Source of the DNA: UBA6022 sp036382575
GTDB lineage: Bacteria > Patescibacteriota > Saccharimonadia > Saccharimonadales > Saccharimonadaceae
NCBI GenBank assembly: GCA_036382575.1
Contig: DASVHL010000033.1
Span: forward strand, 1 to 64,000
DNA: 64,000 nt
Direction: 5' to 3'
The notes below the pieces were generated by a model, which saw only the letters and a list, made by a program, of their open reading frames with translations, did not search any database and had not been told where the DNA came from. Below, in pieces: positions 1-7,915 of the stretch (within the stretch, counting starts at the first letter, position 1; each line of letters begins with the position of its first letter). Made by a program: the position numbers and the translations under genes.

Positions 1-246
1 GGAGGGGAATTGAGTAGATTTTTGCCTAGACACCTCGCGATCTGCAATCACCACACCGACGCGCTCGATAGCATCGTCTTTATCTGATACTCGCAAATAC
101 TCTACAGCCACCGGACCATCACCCATATAGTCTCGTTCAACCTGAATGATTTCGTTAAGCATGGGAACCGTGAGCGCAACATATGCTTCCTCTTCGAGTG
201 GCTCTATTTCGGAAGTATGTAATGGTCGGCCGCCATAGTGTTCCAT
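1..246 (-). CDS. Partial hypothetical protein (5' part only)
   Basis: An open frame of 82 codons begins at ATG 244-246 and runs off the left edge of the window, so the C-terminus is unknown. The visible part is acidic and begins MEHYGGRPLH. It contains no motif I can assign. An AGAGG sits just before the ATG, and a TATAAT on the minus strand (256-261) lies only 9 nt upstream of it, so the transcript leader would be very short. It follows yaaA on the same strand with its own promoter. The function is unknown. Confidence 0.6.
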   Translation of the reverse strand, partial: MEHYGGRPLHTSEIEPLEEEAYVALTVPMLNEIIQVERDYMGDGPVAVEYLRVSDKDDAIERVGVVIADREVSRQKSTQFPS

Positions 247-285
247 ATGCCTCTCATTATATACACAGTATTCAAAATTGATAGC

Positions 286-1050
286 TTAAAATATAAGCGG
301 TTTCATAACTTGACGATAAAATACCGGTTTGAGGTCAGTACTCCGCTCCGGGCTATATGTATAACCGTGAGCCTCGAACTGTGTAATATCATCCAGTGAA
401 TCGATTCTATTATCAATCACCCAACGCCCCATAACACCGCGCATCATCTTGTTATAGATCGCAACCTGTTCTTCTTTGCCCTTTGGTTTTGTATCAATGA
501 AAGCAGGCGTCACAATACGCGTAGCATCATCGGCATAAGGGATAATTGTTCGAGCATATTCGTACGAGGATAGCATTAATACTTCGCCATTCGCATGAGT
601 ATCCACATAACGACCGATCTTATCGCCCCAAAAATCATACAGATTTTTCCCTGGCTTAATAGCAAGCTTTGCCTTCATCTCTAATCTATAAGGTGAAATC
701 ATATCAAATGGTCGGACCAGTCCATACATGCCACTCGGAACCAACACATGTTTCTGCGCGAAGGTTGCGTCCTCTGCGTTCATAGTCTTTGCCTGCACAC
801 CCTTAAATACATCGCCGTCATAGGCCCAAAATGCCTGTTTTACCGCCGAGTCCGCAAACATAGCCTGAGTTTTTTCCGCTAGAGCCTGACTAACATTCAT
901 TAGTTTTACGATCCGTGCAGTGGAATAGCCAGCCAGAACCAACCGCAACTCATCAGCTTCACTCTTAAATAACGGTTCTGTTGCCTCAGCAAAAATGGGG
1001 GCTGGGCTCGCAAAATCCATCGTTTTTGATGGCGTAAGAATAGTGATCAT
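286..1050 (-). CDS. yaaA: YaaA family protein (peroxide stress / DUF328)
   Basis: The 254-residue protein matches the length and N-terminal pattern of the YaaA/UPF0246 family (ITILTPSKTMDF, compare ISPAKTLDY in E. coli). In E. coli YaaA lowers intracellular iron and protects DNA during peroxide stress, and structural work links the fold to DNA binding. The family-typical YDGDVFKG and VPSGMYGLVRPFD segments are present. The start ATG shares its first base with the stop of the upstream CYTH gene (TAATG), so the two are translationally coupled. It is the last gene of an rnhA-CYTH-yaaA run. The family call is firm; the physiological role here is inferred. Confidence 0.9.
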   Translation of the reverse strand: MITILTPSKTMDFASPAPIFAEATEPLFKSEADELRLVLAGYSTARIVKLMNVSQALAEKTQAMFADSAVKQAFWAYDGDVFKGVQAKTMNAEDATFAQKHVLVPSGMYGLVRPFDMISPYRLEMKAKLAIKPGKNLYDFWGDKIGRYVDTHANGEVLMLSSYEYARTIIPYADDATRIVTPAFIDTKPKGKEEQVAIYNKMMRGVMGRWVIDNRIDSLDDITQFEAHGYTYSPERSTDLKPVFYRQVMKPLIF

Positions 1051-1607
1051 TATGCAGTAGCAGCGAATTTCTTATTCATCAACACATCGTACCCATCAGT
1101 TACCTGATCGGTACGCGATATACCCAATGTTTCAAAGATAACCCAAAGTTCATCAATTACCCCTTGATAATCTACATCATCAGCAGTTAACTTTTCGGCT
1201 TCAATAAACGTCCCAAGCCCATCGACAGTATCAAGACAAATTTCGATGTCTGTCAGCTTGGCCTTTTGTCGGGTCTTTGTCAGATTCGTATATGGTACAA
1301 AAGATAATTGCGTGATAATTTTCTCCAGTTCTACATCATCGGACACTTCAGTTTCATGCTCAATGCTATCCATTTGATTTGTCACCGAACGCTTCAGGGT
1401 GAAAATACTTTTTGTCGTATCACCTTTTATCTCCGTGCGGATACGTAGCCATGGCGCCGTATTTTCATCATCACCCTCAATACCAGGTAGTCCGTAGACA
1501 CGATCGTGCTGAGTCACGGGCTCACTAACCGAAACGCCTTGTCTGGTTAGCAGATCAACAATAGATTCGACTGACGAAATTCTCGCCTTTATTTCGATTT
1601 CACGCAT
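1050..1607 (-). CDS. CYTH domain protein (class IV adenylate cyclase / triphosphatase-like)
   Basis: This 185-residue protein opens with the ExExK signature of the CYTH superfamily (EIEIKAR, residues 3-9). Alternating charged beta-strand segments of the triphosphate tunnel follow (RIRTEIKG, FTLKRSV, CLDTVDGLGTFIEAE). CYTH enzymes hydrolyse inorganic triphosphate, thiamine triphosphate or 5' RNA triphosphates; a few are CyaB-type cyclases. Which substrate applies cannot be read from sequence. It directly abuts rnhA upstream (no gap) and overlaps yaaA by one base, so it sits inside a three-gene operon. Simple tripolyphosphatase activity is the most conservative guess. Confidence 0.85.
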   Translation of the reverse strand: MREIEIKARISSVESIVDLLTRQGVSVSEPVTQHDRVYGLPGIEGDDENTAPWLRIRTEIKGDTTKSIFTLKRSVTNQMDSIEHETEVSDDVELEKIITQLSFVPYTNLTKTRQKAKLTDIEICLDTVDGLGTFIEAEKLTADDVDYQGVIDELWVIFETLGISRTDQVTDGYDVLMNKKFAATA

Positions 1608-2072
1608 TTAAACAGACCTCTGCGCTACCTGATCGTCTGAGACATACACTGGTCCGACTACACCATCCTTGCGGGCTTTATTGGCCCACTCGTCAGCCAT
1701 TTCATTACCAGTGTCACCCTCGTGACCACGCACCCATGTCAGCTTAGCGTTTGACTGCTGATACAGCGGATACACTTCTTGTACGATATCAAGATTTTTA
1801 ATCTCGCCGCCAGACTTTCTCCATCCCTTTGCTTCCCAGCCGGGTGCCCATTTCGTAATGACATTAATCCAAAATTCACTATCCGTAAAAATTTCACAAT
1901 CTGCGCCATCCGCATCTTTCAGCGCGGCCATAATCGCCTTGCCTTCCATGCGAATATTGGTCGTAGATCCTTCTTCACTGCCTAAAATATGTGGTTGTAG
2001 TTCTTTAATGACCGAAAAGCCACCAGGGCCTGGATTCGGACTTGCGCTGCCGTCTGTATAGTAAGTAATCAT
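1608..2072 (-). CDS. rnhA: Ribonuclease HI
   Basis: The 154-residue protein has the RNase HI length and catalytic pattern: the first Asp in YYTDGSASPNPGPGG, the Glu in RMEGKAI, the Asp in IFTDSEFWI, and a final acidic residue in the NEMADEWA helix. It removes RNA from RNA-DNA hybrids during replication and R-loop repair. WVRGHEGDTGNEMAD carries the conserved His loop. A TATAAT (minus strand, 2081-2086) ends 8 nt before the ATG with no room for a Shine-Dalgarno site, so the mRNA should be leaderless. It heads the operon with the CYTH gene and yaaA. Confidence 0.95.
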   Translation of the reverse strand: MITYYTDGSASPNPGPGGFSVIKELQPHILGSEEGSTTNIRMEGKAIMAALKDADGADCEIFTDSEFWINVITKWAPGWEAKGWRKSGGEIKNLDIVQEVYPLYQQSNAKLTWVRGHEGDTGNEMADEWANKARKDGVVGPVYVSDDQVAQRSV

Positions 2073-2080
2073 TGCAATCT

Positions 2081-2086
2081 ATTATA
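2081..2086 (-). promoter_or_regulatory. -10 hexamer of rnhA (leaderless)
   Basis: The minus strand reads TATAAT here, 8 nt before the rnhA start codon at 2072. Transcription would begin within one or two bases of the ATG. Confidence 0.6.
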
Positions 2087-2099
2087 CGCCAAGACGTGA

Positions 2100-2129
2100 A
2101 TAAGCCCCCAGTTTTACCTGGGGGCTTAT
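2100..2129 (-). terminator. Intrinsic terminator after the 2154-2435 gene
   Basis: A perfect 12-bp stem (2100-2111 with 2118-2129) carries a GC-rich core and a 6-nt loop. It lies downstream of the minus-strand 93-residue gene and just upstream of the rnhA promoter. The U-tract is weak, so termination efficiency is uncertain. Confidence 0.7.
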
Positions 2130-2153
2130 CCGAGTATTACGATCATCAGCCCT

Positions 2154-2435
2154 TTAGTGGACAGCTGAAGGATGTGGTGCACGTACCAAGTATTGATTGC
2201 ACTCTGCCTTGACGGTAATGAAGTAGTCGGGACTCAAGCTGCCATCATTATTCTTCATCTGAAGATAGAAGACCATTCTGTTGAGCTCCTGAGCAATTGC
2301 CGCTCGAAATGGCTCCAGATTGACTTCGCTCAAACCGACCATGCCGGTCGCAGCATCCTTTGACTTCAGCTCCTCACGCTTCTTCTCGACAAGTTGCGAC
2401 AATGAAATGAAAGATTCGTGCTCATAACTTGACAT
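2154..2435 (-). CDS. Hypothetical 93-residue protein
   Basis: A small soluble protein, acidic and helical in the N-terminal half (SLSQLVEKKREELKSKD), with no membrane segment and no family I recognise. The start ATG is preceded by a Shine-Dalgarno AGGAAAG, and a TATAAT lies at 2477-2482 on the minus strand, giving a leader of about 35 nt. A clean hairpin follows the stop. It is a monocistronic orphan gene between rnhA and a four-helix membrane protein. Good promoter, RBS and terminator support it as a real gene, but not its function. Confidence 0.65.
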   Translation of the reverse strand: MSSYEHESFISLSQLVEKKREELKSKDAATGMVGLSEVNLEPFRAAIAQELNRMVFYLQMKNNDGSLSPDYFITVKAECNQYLVRAPHPSAVH

Positions 2436-2533
2436 GATAACCTACTTTCCTGGTTGGAATAACTCGGAATATGTACATTATAACACTTTTATTTAGAAAA
2501 AGCAAGTATTCTCGTCCTCTAACCGCGTATGGA

Positions 2534-3028
2534 CTATTTCTTGCGCTTCAAAGCCACAGCAGCTTTATCGCTAAAGCGTCGATAGCCCAAATACAGGACG
2601 ACGATTAAGCTCACCGAGACTGCAATAAACGTATACTTACTGTCCGTCGATGCAATTCCCTGCCCAATACCGTAAATGAGTACAAAAACGCCGCCCAGCA
2701 TTACACCGTTTGTGATAACGGTATTGCGCTTCTCTAAAAGAAAACTAACGGCCAACAATATAACCGCTGCAGCAATCGAAATAATCGAAACGTTACGGTG
2801 ATATTCCTGTGAATCCTTAGTATATTGTTGGTATTTGTTTTCATAATCACGCTGCGCCGATGTTGTCTCTGGTGCGCTTTTCGACATATCGGCAGCTGGC
2901 TCGACTATCATTGGATAGTCAGGCATCGTCGGTGCCGGATAAAACGTATTAATTCCCATCCCAACGAATAGCGCAATAATAAGACCTAAGAAAAACGTGT
3001 ATACAATTTTGAGTAATTTATCTTCCAT
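2534..3028 (-). CDS. Hypothetical four-helix membrane protein
   Basis: The 164-residue product has a hydrophobic helix near residues 7-27 and a polar loop rich in Ser, Thr and Gln (about 32-80). Three closely spaced hydrophobic helices follow (about 81-98, 106-125, 132-150), and the tail is basic (KRKK). No family assignment was possible. The minus-strand TATAGT at 3035-3040 ends 6 nt before the ATG, so the transcript appears leaderless. It follows the 3073-3576 gene at a distance of 44 nt. Confidence 0.65.
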   Translation of the reverse strand: MEDKLLKIVYTFFLGLIIALFVGMGINTFYPAPTMPDYPMIVEPAADMSKSAPETTSAQRDYENKYQQYTKDSQEYHRNVSIISIAAAVILLAVSFLLEKRNTVITNGVMLGGVFVLIYGIGQGIASTDSKYTFIAVSVSLIVVLYLGYRRFSDKAAVALKRKK

Positions 3029-3072
3029 ACTCGTACTATAGTCCTGTCTGTCGCAGCATACAATACGCGAGT

Positions 3073-3576
3073 CTACAGCTCTTTGGGATCATAGCGCTCA
3101 GGATGAAGCTCTTCAACAGTGTACGTCCCATTTGCCTCGTGGTTATATTCAACCGTAAAATCAACACGATAATACTCATTTTCGCGAATTGCTTTGAAAA
3201 AGATATTTGCCTTATGGATCTGGTCATTTAGCGGGATTGGGCCCTTAAATAAACAGATCTCATGCGACTGTCCTGGCCCAAGGCGGCGCTTGATCATCAT
3301 CTTAGTATTTAAGATGACACATCGTTCGATTTCAATCTCGGATATTGAAGTGTTTGTTACCCAAGCGTACACTTCGGTTCTATTACCAAAAATATTACTC
3401 TTGAGGTGGTCAAGTGAAAATGTCGGTATAACGTCATTTTTTGGAACCGCAGGATCTACATCTGGAACATCCCCGATGTCCTCATCTGAGCCTGAAATCC
3501 GCTCTTTTGGCTCAACCGGATTCTCGAATACAGGCTTCCCCTGCACCATTTTACGTATCCCATCTAGAAATCCCAT
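3073..3576 (-). CDS. Hypothetical protein, 167 residues
   Basis: The product is soluble, with an acidic proline-containing linker near residues 20-45 and a beta-rich C-terminal half (residues 55-165). No signal peptide or transmembrane helix is visible. The start is well supported by AAGGAGG located 6 nt before the ATG, and a TATAAT lies a little further upstream. The beta-rich half is reminiscent of an immunoglobulin-like or PilZ-like fold, but no signature residue supports either. The function is unknown. Confidence 0.6.
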   Translation of the reverse strand: MGFLDGIRKMVQGKPVFENPVEPKERISGSDEDIGDVPDVDPAVPKNDVIPTFSLDHLKSNIFGNRTEVYAWVTNTSISEIEIERCVILNTKMMIKRRLGPGQSHEICLFKGPIPLNDQIHKANIFFKAIRENEYYRVDFTVEYNHEANGTYTVEELHPERYDPKEL

Positions 3577-3790
3577 ATACGCCTCCTTATCTTTGTCTAT
3601 ATTATAGCAATTTCACATATCCAATCACAGTTAACAAACACTCTGATATCCAAATGTCAATTCTTGTTCCAAAAAAATAAATGCGCTTTAATAAGACCAG
3701 TTTCAAAGTGAGGGTAAGTTCCGTAGCTCCGATAGCTATAGGATTGTCACTTAACGAACATCGATGTACATTCACAGGAAGGCTAGGATC

Positions 3791-4138
3791 ATGCCCGAAC
3801 AAGAGATCACACCTCAAGAGCAAATATTGTATGTAGGTGTGGTAGGACCAAGTCCATGTGGCAATTGCGATTATGTGATTGCTGAGCTCAAGAAGAAAGG
3901 GTTAAAAGGCACCAAAGAGGAGCTTAATCGAGCGAACCCCAGCCCGCTTCATCAAATGTTGCATGACACGGCAGTAAAGATGGGCGAAACACAGGCACCA
4001 ATGCTCTACACCATCCAAGGCGATGGTGAGCCTAAATTCATTGGCGCCGGCCGAACCATGTACAACATCCTGAAGATTGCGGCTCGTGAGAAAGGTCTGC
4101 AAGAGAAGGCGCAGCAGGAAGCCATGGCTAACGCCTAA
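3791..4138 (+). CDS. Glutaredoxin/NrdH-like thioredoxin-fold protein with CGNC motif
   Basis: The 115-residue protein carries a redox-type CxxC (Cys23-Gly-Asn-Cys26) right after the first beta strand (LYVGVVG). A later APML segment matches the cis-proline loop of thioredoxin-fold proteins, and GAGRTMYNIL resembles the C-terminal helix. It probably acts as a cytoplasmic thiol-disulfide oxidoreductase, possibly as an electron donor. I chose ATG 3791 over the in-frame ATG 3764 because AGGAAGG (3776-3782) lies 8 nt before it. The gene stands alone on the plus strand among minus-strand genes. The family is moderately sure; the partner enzyme is unknown. Confidence 0.65.
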   Translation: MPEQEITPQEQILYVGVVGPSPCGNCDYVIAELKKKGLKGTKEELNRANPSPLHQMLHDTAVKMGETQAPMLYTIQGDGEPKFIGAGRTMYNILKIAAREKGLQEKAQQEAMANA

Positions 4139-4144
4139 GTCCAT

Positions 4145-4196
4145 CCCGGTGGTTTGCCGTCCTCCCCTTATCTAGGGTGACGGGCGGCAAACCGGG
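4145..4196 (+). terminator. Hairpin after the CGNC gene
   Basis: Arms around 4151-4159 and 4185-4193 pair perfectly and extend imperfectly outward. There is no strong T-run on the plus strand. It may act together with the next hairpin at 4203-4232. Confidence 0.45.
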
Positions 4197-4202
4197 TACA
4201 TC

Positions 4203-4232
4203 AAAAAAGCCACTACGATTTTGTAGTGGCTC
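4203..4232 (-). terminator. Intrinsic terminator of the pilin gene
   Basis: The 9-bp stem (4208-4216 with 4223-4231) is followed on the minus strand by six T residues (4208-4203). It lies 13 nt past the prepilin stop codon. Confidence 0.8.
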
Positions 4233-4244
4233 ATTTCATAATCT

Positions 4245-4832
4245 TTAAATATCTGTTATTGCACCGATTGTGTAGTGACAATTCGTATTACCACCCCATA
4301 CATTAATAACAGTAGTTGCAACACCACCGATGGACGGACACGTACTTAATGATCCTGCATATGTCACATCAAGCCTCAACGAGCCCCCCGCCGCCTGATA
4401 ATAAGATATTCCTCGTTTCCAGCTATCAGTAGTATTCACGGCAGTTACGAAGGCGGGCGTCGGTAAGGATTCACCAATATATTTCTTTAGCATAGTATTA
4501 AAAGCCGTACTTTCTTGTATCCCCCAGCCAGCCGTATCCTGCCGGCACTGCGCAACACCACTACTGCCAGCCCCGTCAGAACCAAATTTATATCCAGTTC
4601 CTAGGCAAACATTATAGATTGTTGGCCACGAGCCATTTTCTACCTTATAAAGATGCAGCGCTTTTAACCATGCAGTAGCTGCACTGGCAGATTTGGTGTT
4701 CTGTGAACGCTGCTGTATGCCGTTATACGCAACGATAGTGATCGCTGCCAAAATAGCGATAACAACAATAACAATAAGAAGCTCGACAATCGTGAAACCA
4801 CGACTATTTTTTGTTTTACCCACCGTGTGCAT
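4245..4832 (-). CDS. Type IV prepilin-like protein (class III signal, N-methylation motif)
   Basis: The 195-residue protein starts with a 12-residue basic leader ending in Gly, followed by FTIVELLIV with Glu at mature position 5, the hallmark of type IV pilins and pseudopilins cleaved by a PilD peptidase. The hydrophobic helix spans residues 13-35. The globular part has four Cys residues (about 76, 96, 165, 184) that may form pilin-type disulfides. Saccharibacteria use type IV pili for twitching and host contact, so a surface role is likely. No assembly genes are nearby. TACAAT at 4839-4844 on the minus strand ends 6 nt before the ATG, so the mRNA appears leaderless. Confidence 0.85.
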   Translation of the reverse strand: MHTVGKTKNSRGFTIVELLIVIVVIAILAAITIVAYNGIQQRSQNTKSASAATAWLKALHLYKVENGSWPTIYNVCLGTGYKFGSDGAGSSGVAQCRQDTAGWGIQESTAFNTMLKKYIGESLPTPAFVTAVNTTDSWKRGISYYQAAGGSLRLDVTYAGSLSTCPSIGGVATTVINVWGGNTNCHYTIGAITDI

Positions 4833-4881
4833 ACAATTATTGTACCATGATGCTTATGAATAAATGATGTCCTGTCAGTAC

Positions 4882-6240
4882 TTACAACTCACTAGCGTCA
4901 ACACGACGCTGTTCGGTCGTATCACGATCGCGAACTGAAACGAAACCATCTTTTTCAATGGTATCAAAGTCTATCACGACACAGTACGGCGTACCGATTT
5001 CGTCCTGGCGGCGGTAGCGCTTACCAATATTGCCATTGTCATCCCACATGACGTTTCCATGCTTCTTTTTGAGTAGCTCATAAACTTCACGTGCCTTCGC
5101 AACAAGTTCAGGCTTGTTTTTAAGTAGTGGTGAGACGCAGTATTTTACCGGTGCCAGGTGGTGTGGGAATTTCAAGTAAATGCGTTTTTCGCCGTTTACT
5201 TCGTCCTCATGATACGCCGATGATAGCACCGCCATTAGCGCACGCTCGACACCAAATGAAGGCTCAATAACGTGCGGGATGAACTTCTCGTTCGTTCCCT
5301 TGACACTGTAGTCCATATTTTTACCAGCTACGCGCTGAATATTACTTAAGTCAAAATCAGTACGATACGCAATGCCCATCAATTCTTCACGGCCGATTGG
5401 GAAATCAAATTCGATATCAATCGTACGCTTGCTGTAATGCGCGCGGTCGTTTTCTGGCACTTCTAGTTCGTGCACGTTTTCAGCTGGTAAACCAAGAGCG
5501 TCGAGGAAATCATGTGTGTCTTTTAGTAGTGCTTCAAATGACTCAACCCATTTATCCGGGTGGACAAAGTATTCAATTTCCATCTGTTCAAATTCGCGAC
5601 TGCGGAACACAAAATCACGTGGGCTAATTTCGTTGCGAAATGCCTTACCCTGCTGCGCGATACCGAACGGTAGGTCGGGATAAAATGCATCGACAACGTT
5701 GCGATAGTTAGTAAAGATACCCTGAGCAGTTTCAGGACGAAGGTACGAGATTGATTTGTCGTCAGCCACAGGACCAACAGTAGTCGTGAACATCATATTG
5801 AAGGTTCGAACATCCGATAGTGCATTACCATTCGGGCTCTTAACGTCGTTGTCTTTGATCAACTTTGTCATGTCCTCAAGTGTCAGGCCGTCGACAGCAA
5901 AGCCAGCATCCTTCAATAGATGGTCAGCACGAAAACGCTGTTTCGTTTCAAGATCTTCAACCAACGGATCGGTAAATGTATCAACATGACCACTCGCCTG
6001 CCATACCTTTTGGTTCATCAAGATCGCAGCGTCAACACCGTACATATCGTCACGAGAATCAACAAACATCTTCCACCATAGCTGCATAATATTGCGCTTG
6101 AGTGTTACGCCAAGTGGACCATAGTCCCAAGTTCCTGAAAGCCCGCCATAGACATCGCTACCTTGATAAATAAATCCACGGCGTTTTGCCAGGCTTACAA
6201 TTGCTTCCATTCGTTCGTTTTTGATCTGCTGATTTGCCAT
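4882..6240 (-). CDS. glyS: Glycyl-tRNA synthetase, alpha2 type
   Basis: The 452-residue product is a dimeric class II GlyRS of the type shared by many bacteria, archaea and eukaryotes, not the alpha2-beta2 form. The N-terminus carries the family block RRGFIYQGSDVYGG and motif 1 WDYGPLGVTLKRN. Motif 2 is in RNEISPRDFVFRSREF, and motif 3 is in GVERALMAVLSSAY. The anticodon-binding domain follows from about residue 350. It charges tRNA-Gly in the cytoplasm. A minus-strand TATAAT (6250-6255) ends 9 nt before the ATG, leaving almost no leader. It is monocistronic. Confidence 0.95.
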   Translation of the reverse strand: MANQQIKNERMEAIVSLAKRRGFIYQGSDVYGGLSGTWDYGPLGVTLKRNIMQLWWKMFVDSRDDMYGVDAAILMNQKVWQASGHVDTFTDPLVEDLETKQRFRADHLLKDAGFAVDGLTLEDMTKLIKDNDVKSPNGNALSDVRTFNMMFTTTVGPVADDKSISYLRPETAQGIFTNYRNVVDAFYPDLPFGIAQQGKAFRNEISPRDFVFRSREFEQMEIEYFVHPDKWVESFEALLKDTHDFLDALGLPAENVHELEVPENDRAHYSKRTIDIEFDFPIGREELMGIAYRTDFDLSNIQRVAGKNMDYSVKGTNEKFIPHVIEPSFGVERALMAVLSSAYHEDEVNGEKRIYLKFPHHLAPVKYCVSPLLKNKPELVAKAREVYELLKKKHGNVMWDDNGNIGKRYRRQDEIGTPYCVVIDFDTIEKDGFVSVRDRDTTEQRRVDASEL

Positions 6241-6276
6241 AATTCTCTCATTATAACAGATGTGAGACGATTCCTA

Positions 6277-6305
6277 TTGTAAACTGACACGAAACGCGGT
6301 ATAAC
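6277..6305 (+). promoter_or_regulatory. Sigma70-type promoter for the 6353 gene
   Basis: TTGTAA at 6277-6282 and TATAAC at 6300-6305 are separated by exactly 17 bp. They point toward the TTG-start gene at 6353 and overlap the upstream region of the divergent glyS. Confidence 0.65.
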
Positions 6306-6352
6306 TACATTCACGTTCACACCCACTAGTTCCCGAAAGGAGCATACAGCAA

Positions 6353-6808
6353 TTGAACGGTCCATTGAAAATCGAATCAGAACCACGACCCACCGACCCA
6401 CTACCTGTTGTCAAAACAAAGCTCATGGAGCGATACGGCAATGATCGCTCACGAGCCGAAAGCATTAAACGAATTGTGCACCATACAGCGAAGCATCATA
6501 GTGCTGAACTTGACAATAGTGCGGAGTTTTGGCTATTGCTATCAGTAGGTTCGCTCATCGGCCAACCGCTTCAGATCTACGGCAGCGAAGCATCGATCTA
6601 TCGAGATCAAGCGCGTAGCTGTGACGATATGACAGACGAGCTTGATTTGGAATATGCCGAGATTCTCTGCGAACAACTCGAAAAACGTCTTAATCGACGA
6701 ACTCCACATCTTGGTGACGAAGATAGGCGCAAGTATGACGTTGCTCTCAAAAAGGCAAACGGTCTTCGTGAACGTCTTACCGACCCAGCTAGTAGTCGCA
6801 AACTTTAA
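6353..6808 (+). CDS. Hypothetical helical protein with TTG start
   Basis: The 151-residue product is hydrophilic and helix-rich, with one mildly hydrophobic stretch (FWLLLSVGSLIG, about residues 59-70) and a charged C-terminal helix pair rich in Arg, Glu and Lys. I found no recognisable family. The TTG start is supported by AAAGGAG (6336-6342) ten bases upstream, by a consensus-like promoter at 6277-6305, and by a strong terminator 20 bases after the stop. It is divergent from glyS and convergent with recO. Presence of all expression signals makes it a real gene of unknown role. Confidence 0.65.
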   Translation: MNGPLKIESEPRPTDPLPVVKTKLMERYGNDRSRAESIKRIVHHTAKHHSAELDNSAEFWLLLSVGSLIGQPLQIYGSEASIYRDQARSCDDMTDELDLEYAEILCEQLEKRLNRRTPHLGDEDRRKYDVALKKANGLRERLTDPASSRKL

Positions 6809-6828
6809 ATGATTCGCATCAATGAGAC

Positions 6829-6867
6829 ACCCCGCCCGACTTTGACGTCTGGCGGGGTTTTCTCTTT
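6829..6867 (+). terminator. Intrinsic terminator of the 6353 gene, overlapping the recO stop
   Basis: A GC-rich stem (6829-6836 with 6851-6858) is followed by a T-rich tract. The T-tract runs into the stop codon of convergent recO at 6867-6869. Confidence 0.85.
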
Positions 6868-7544
6868 TAGATAGCGGCGTGCTGACGCGCCACTAACCAA
6901 CAATCTGGCAGCGTCGTTTCGATACCACCAATCTGGGTCAACACCTGCAATGATTTTGCATTAATAAGTCGCATCAATTTAATATGATCGGCCGTAATCA
7001 TCCCCTGTGGTGATAACCGTAGCCCCATTTCAGACTGATCATACATATATTTTTCATCAGGCCGTAGCGGATTTCCTGCAACGTCGTGTGTCAAACTCAG
7101 CTCGTGACCGAGCAGCGCGGCATGCCGCAGATAAAACCAAGTTTGCACTAATTGAATAGGAATCGTCGCCACGTCGAGCGCCAATAGCACATCATGTAGC
7201 ACGTCATACCATTCGGGCTCATCAACCATTTCACTGGCTCGGCCAACTTGCTTGATCGCCTCATAGGCAAACTGCATCCGATCATAATCCTCGAGGATAT
7301 GCCGGCAAAATGTCACCAACCGTGCCGATGTTAAAATCCCCAAATTCCCTTTTCCTTGAGTGATCACAATATCGCAGATCGCAAACAGCTCGATACCACC
7401 AGCAAGCTTGCTTTTCTCGCGGCGCACCCCCCTCGCCATTACATTTCGTTTACCCTCGGGGGTTAATAGATGGACGATTCGATCAGCCTCACCGTAGTTC
7501 GTGCGGCGTAACACGATCGCTTTCGTACGAAGTGTCGCCGTCAC
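6867..7544 (-). CDS. recO: DNA repair protein RecO
   Basis: The 225-residue protein has the RecO N-terminal OB-fold (LRTKAIVLRRTNYGEADRIVHLLTPEGK) followed by the helical C-terminal domain. RecO helps RecR load RecA on SSB-coated DNA in gap repair. It lacks the CxxC zinc knuckle seen in some RecO proteins. The start ATG overlaps the stop of the upstream response regulator by 4 nt (ATGA), so recO is the third gene of a histidine kinase-regulator-recO operon, an unusual association. The opposing gene's terminator overlaps its stop codon. Confidence 0.9.
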   Translation of the reverse strand: MTATLRTKAIVLRRTNYGEADRIVHLLTPEGKRNVMARGVRREKSKLAGGIELFAICDIVITQGKGNLGILTSARLVTFCRHILEDYDRMQFAYEAIKQVGRASEMVDEPEWYDVLHDVLLALDVATIPIQLVQTWFYLRHAALLGHELSLTHDVAGNPLRPDEKYMYDQSEMGLRLSPQGMITADHIKLMRLINAKSLQVLTQIGGIETTLPDCWLVARQHAAI

Positions 7545-7915
7545 AGTAATGCCTTTTTAACCGCCGCGACAATCTCATCGGGCAAGACCGTAGCCTTATC
7601 TAGCACTTGCAACACACCATAGGCACTAATATCTTCTTCGGCAATCTGATCAGCACTATTTGTACACAAAATCACCGGAATACTCGCAAGGTCTGTATGT
7701 GACTGAAGTTCGTGTAGCAGTGTAAATGCGTTTGGCCCAGCAAGGAGCAAATCAAGCAAAATTAAATCAGGCTTGGCCGTATCAACTGCGTCCATGGCGG
7801 CCAATGCGTGCGGTGCAAATTCTACCGCAAAGCCAGCTTCACCAAGCACGCGACCATACTGTTCAGCCAACCAATCGTCGTCTTCTACAATCAGAATGGT
7901 ATGTTTTTTGGTCAT
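7541..7915 (-). CDS. Single-domain response regulator (CheY-like receiver)
   Basis: The 124-residue product is a stand-alone receiver domain. Acidic pocket residues Asp12-Asp13, phospho-acceptor Asp55 (LILLDLLLAG), Thr85 (LCTNS) and Lys107 (VLDKAT) are all in place. It has no output domain, so it must act by protein-protein contact. Its start overlaps the stop of the upstream kinase (ATGA, 7912-7915) and its own stop overlaps the recO start, giving tight coupling across three genes. The kinase is its obvious phospho-donor. Confidence 0.9.
   Translation of the reverse strand: MTKKHTILIVEDDDWLAEQYGRVLGEAGFAVEFAPHALAAMDAVDTAKPDLILLDLLLAGPNAFTLLHELQSHTDLASIPVILCTNSADQIAEEDISAYGVLQVLDKATVLPDEIVAAVKKALL

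Noticed and set aside
3577..3790. Possible tRNA or small RNA in the 214-bp gap
   Set aside because: No cloverleaf, T-loop consensus or long stem could be built by eye.
3602..3823. Minus-strand frame of 73 codons upstream of the CGNC gene
   Set aside because: No RBS, antisense to the start of the real gene, composition not protein-like. I see nothing else convincing in this gap except short AT-rich sequence.
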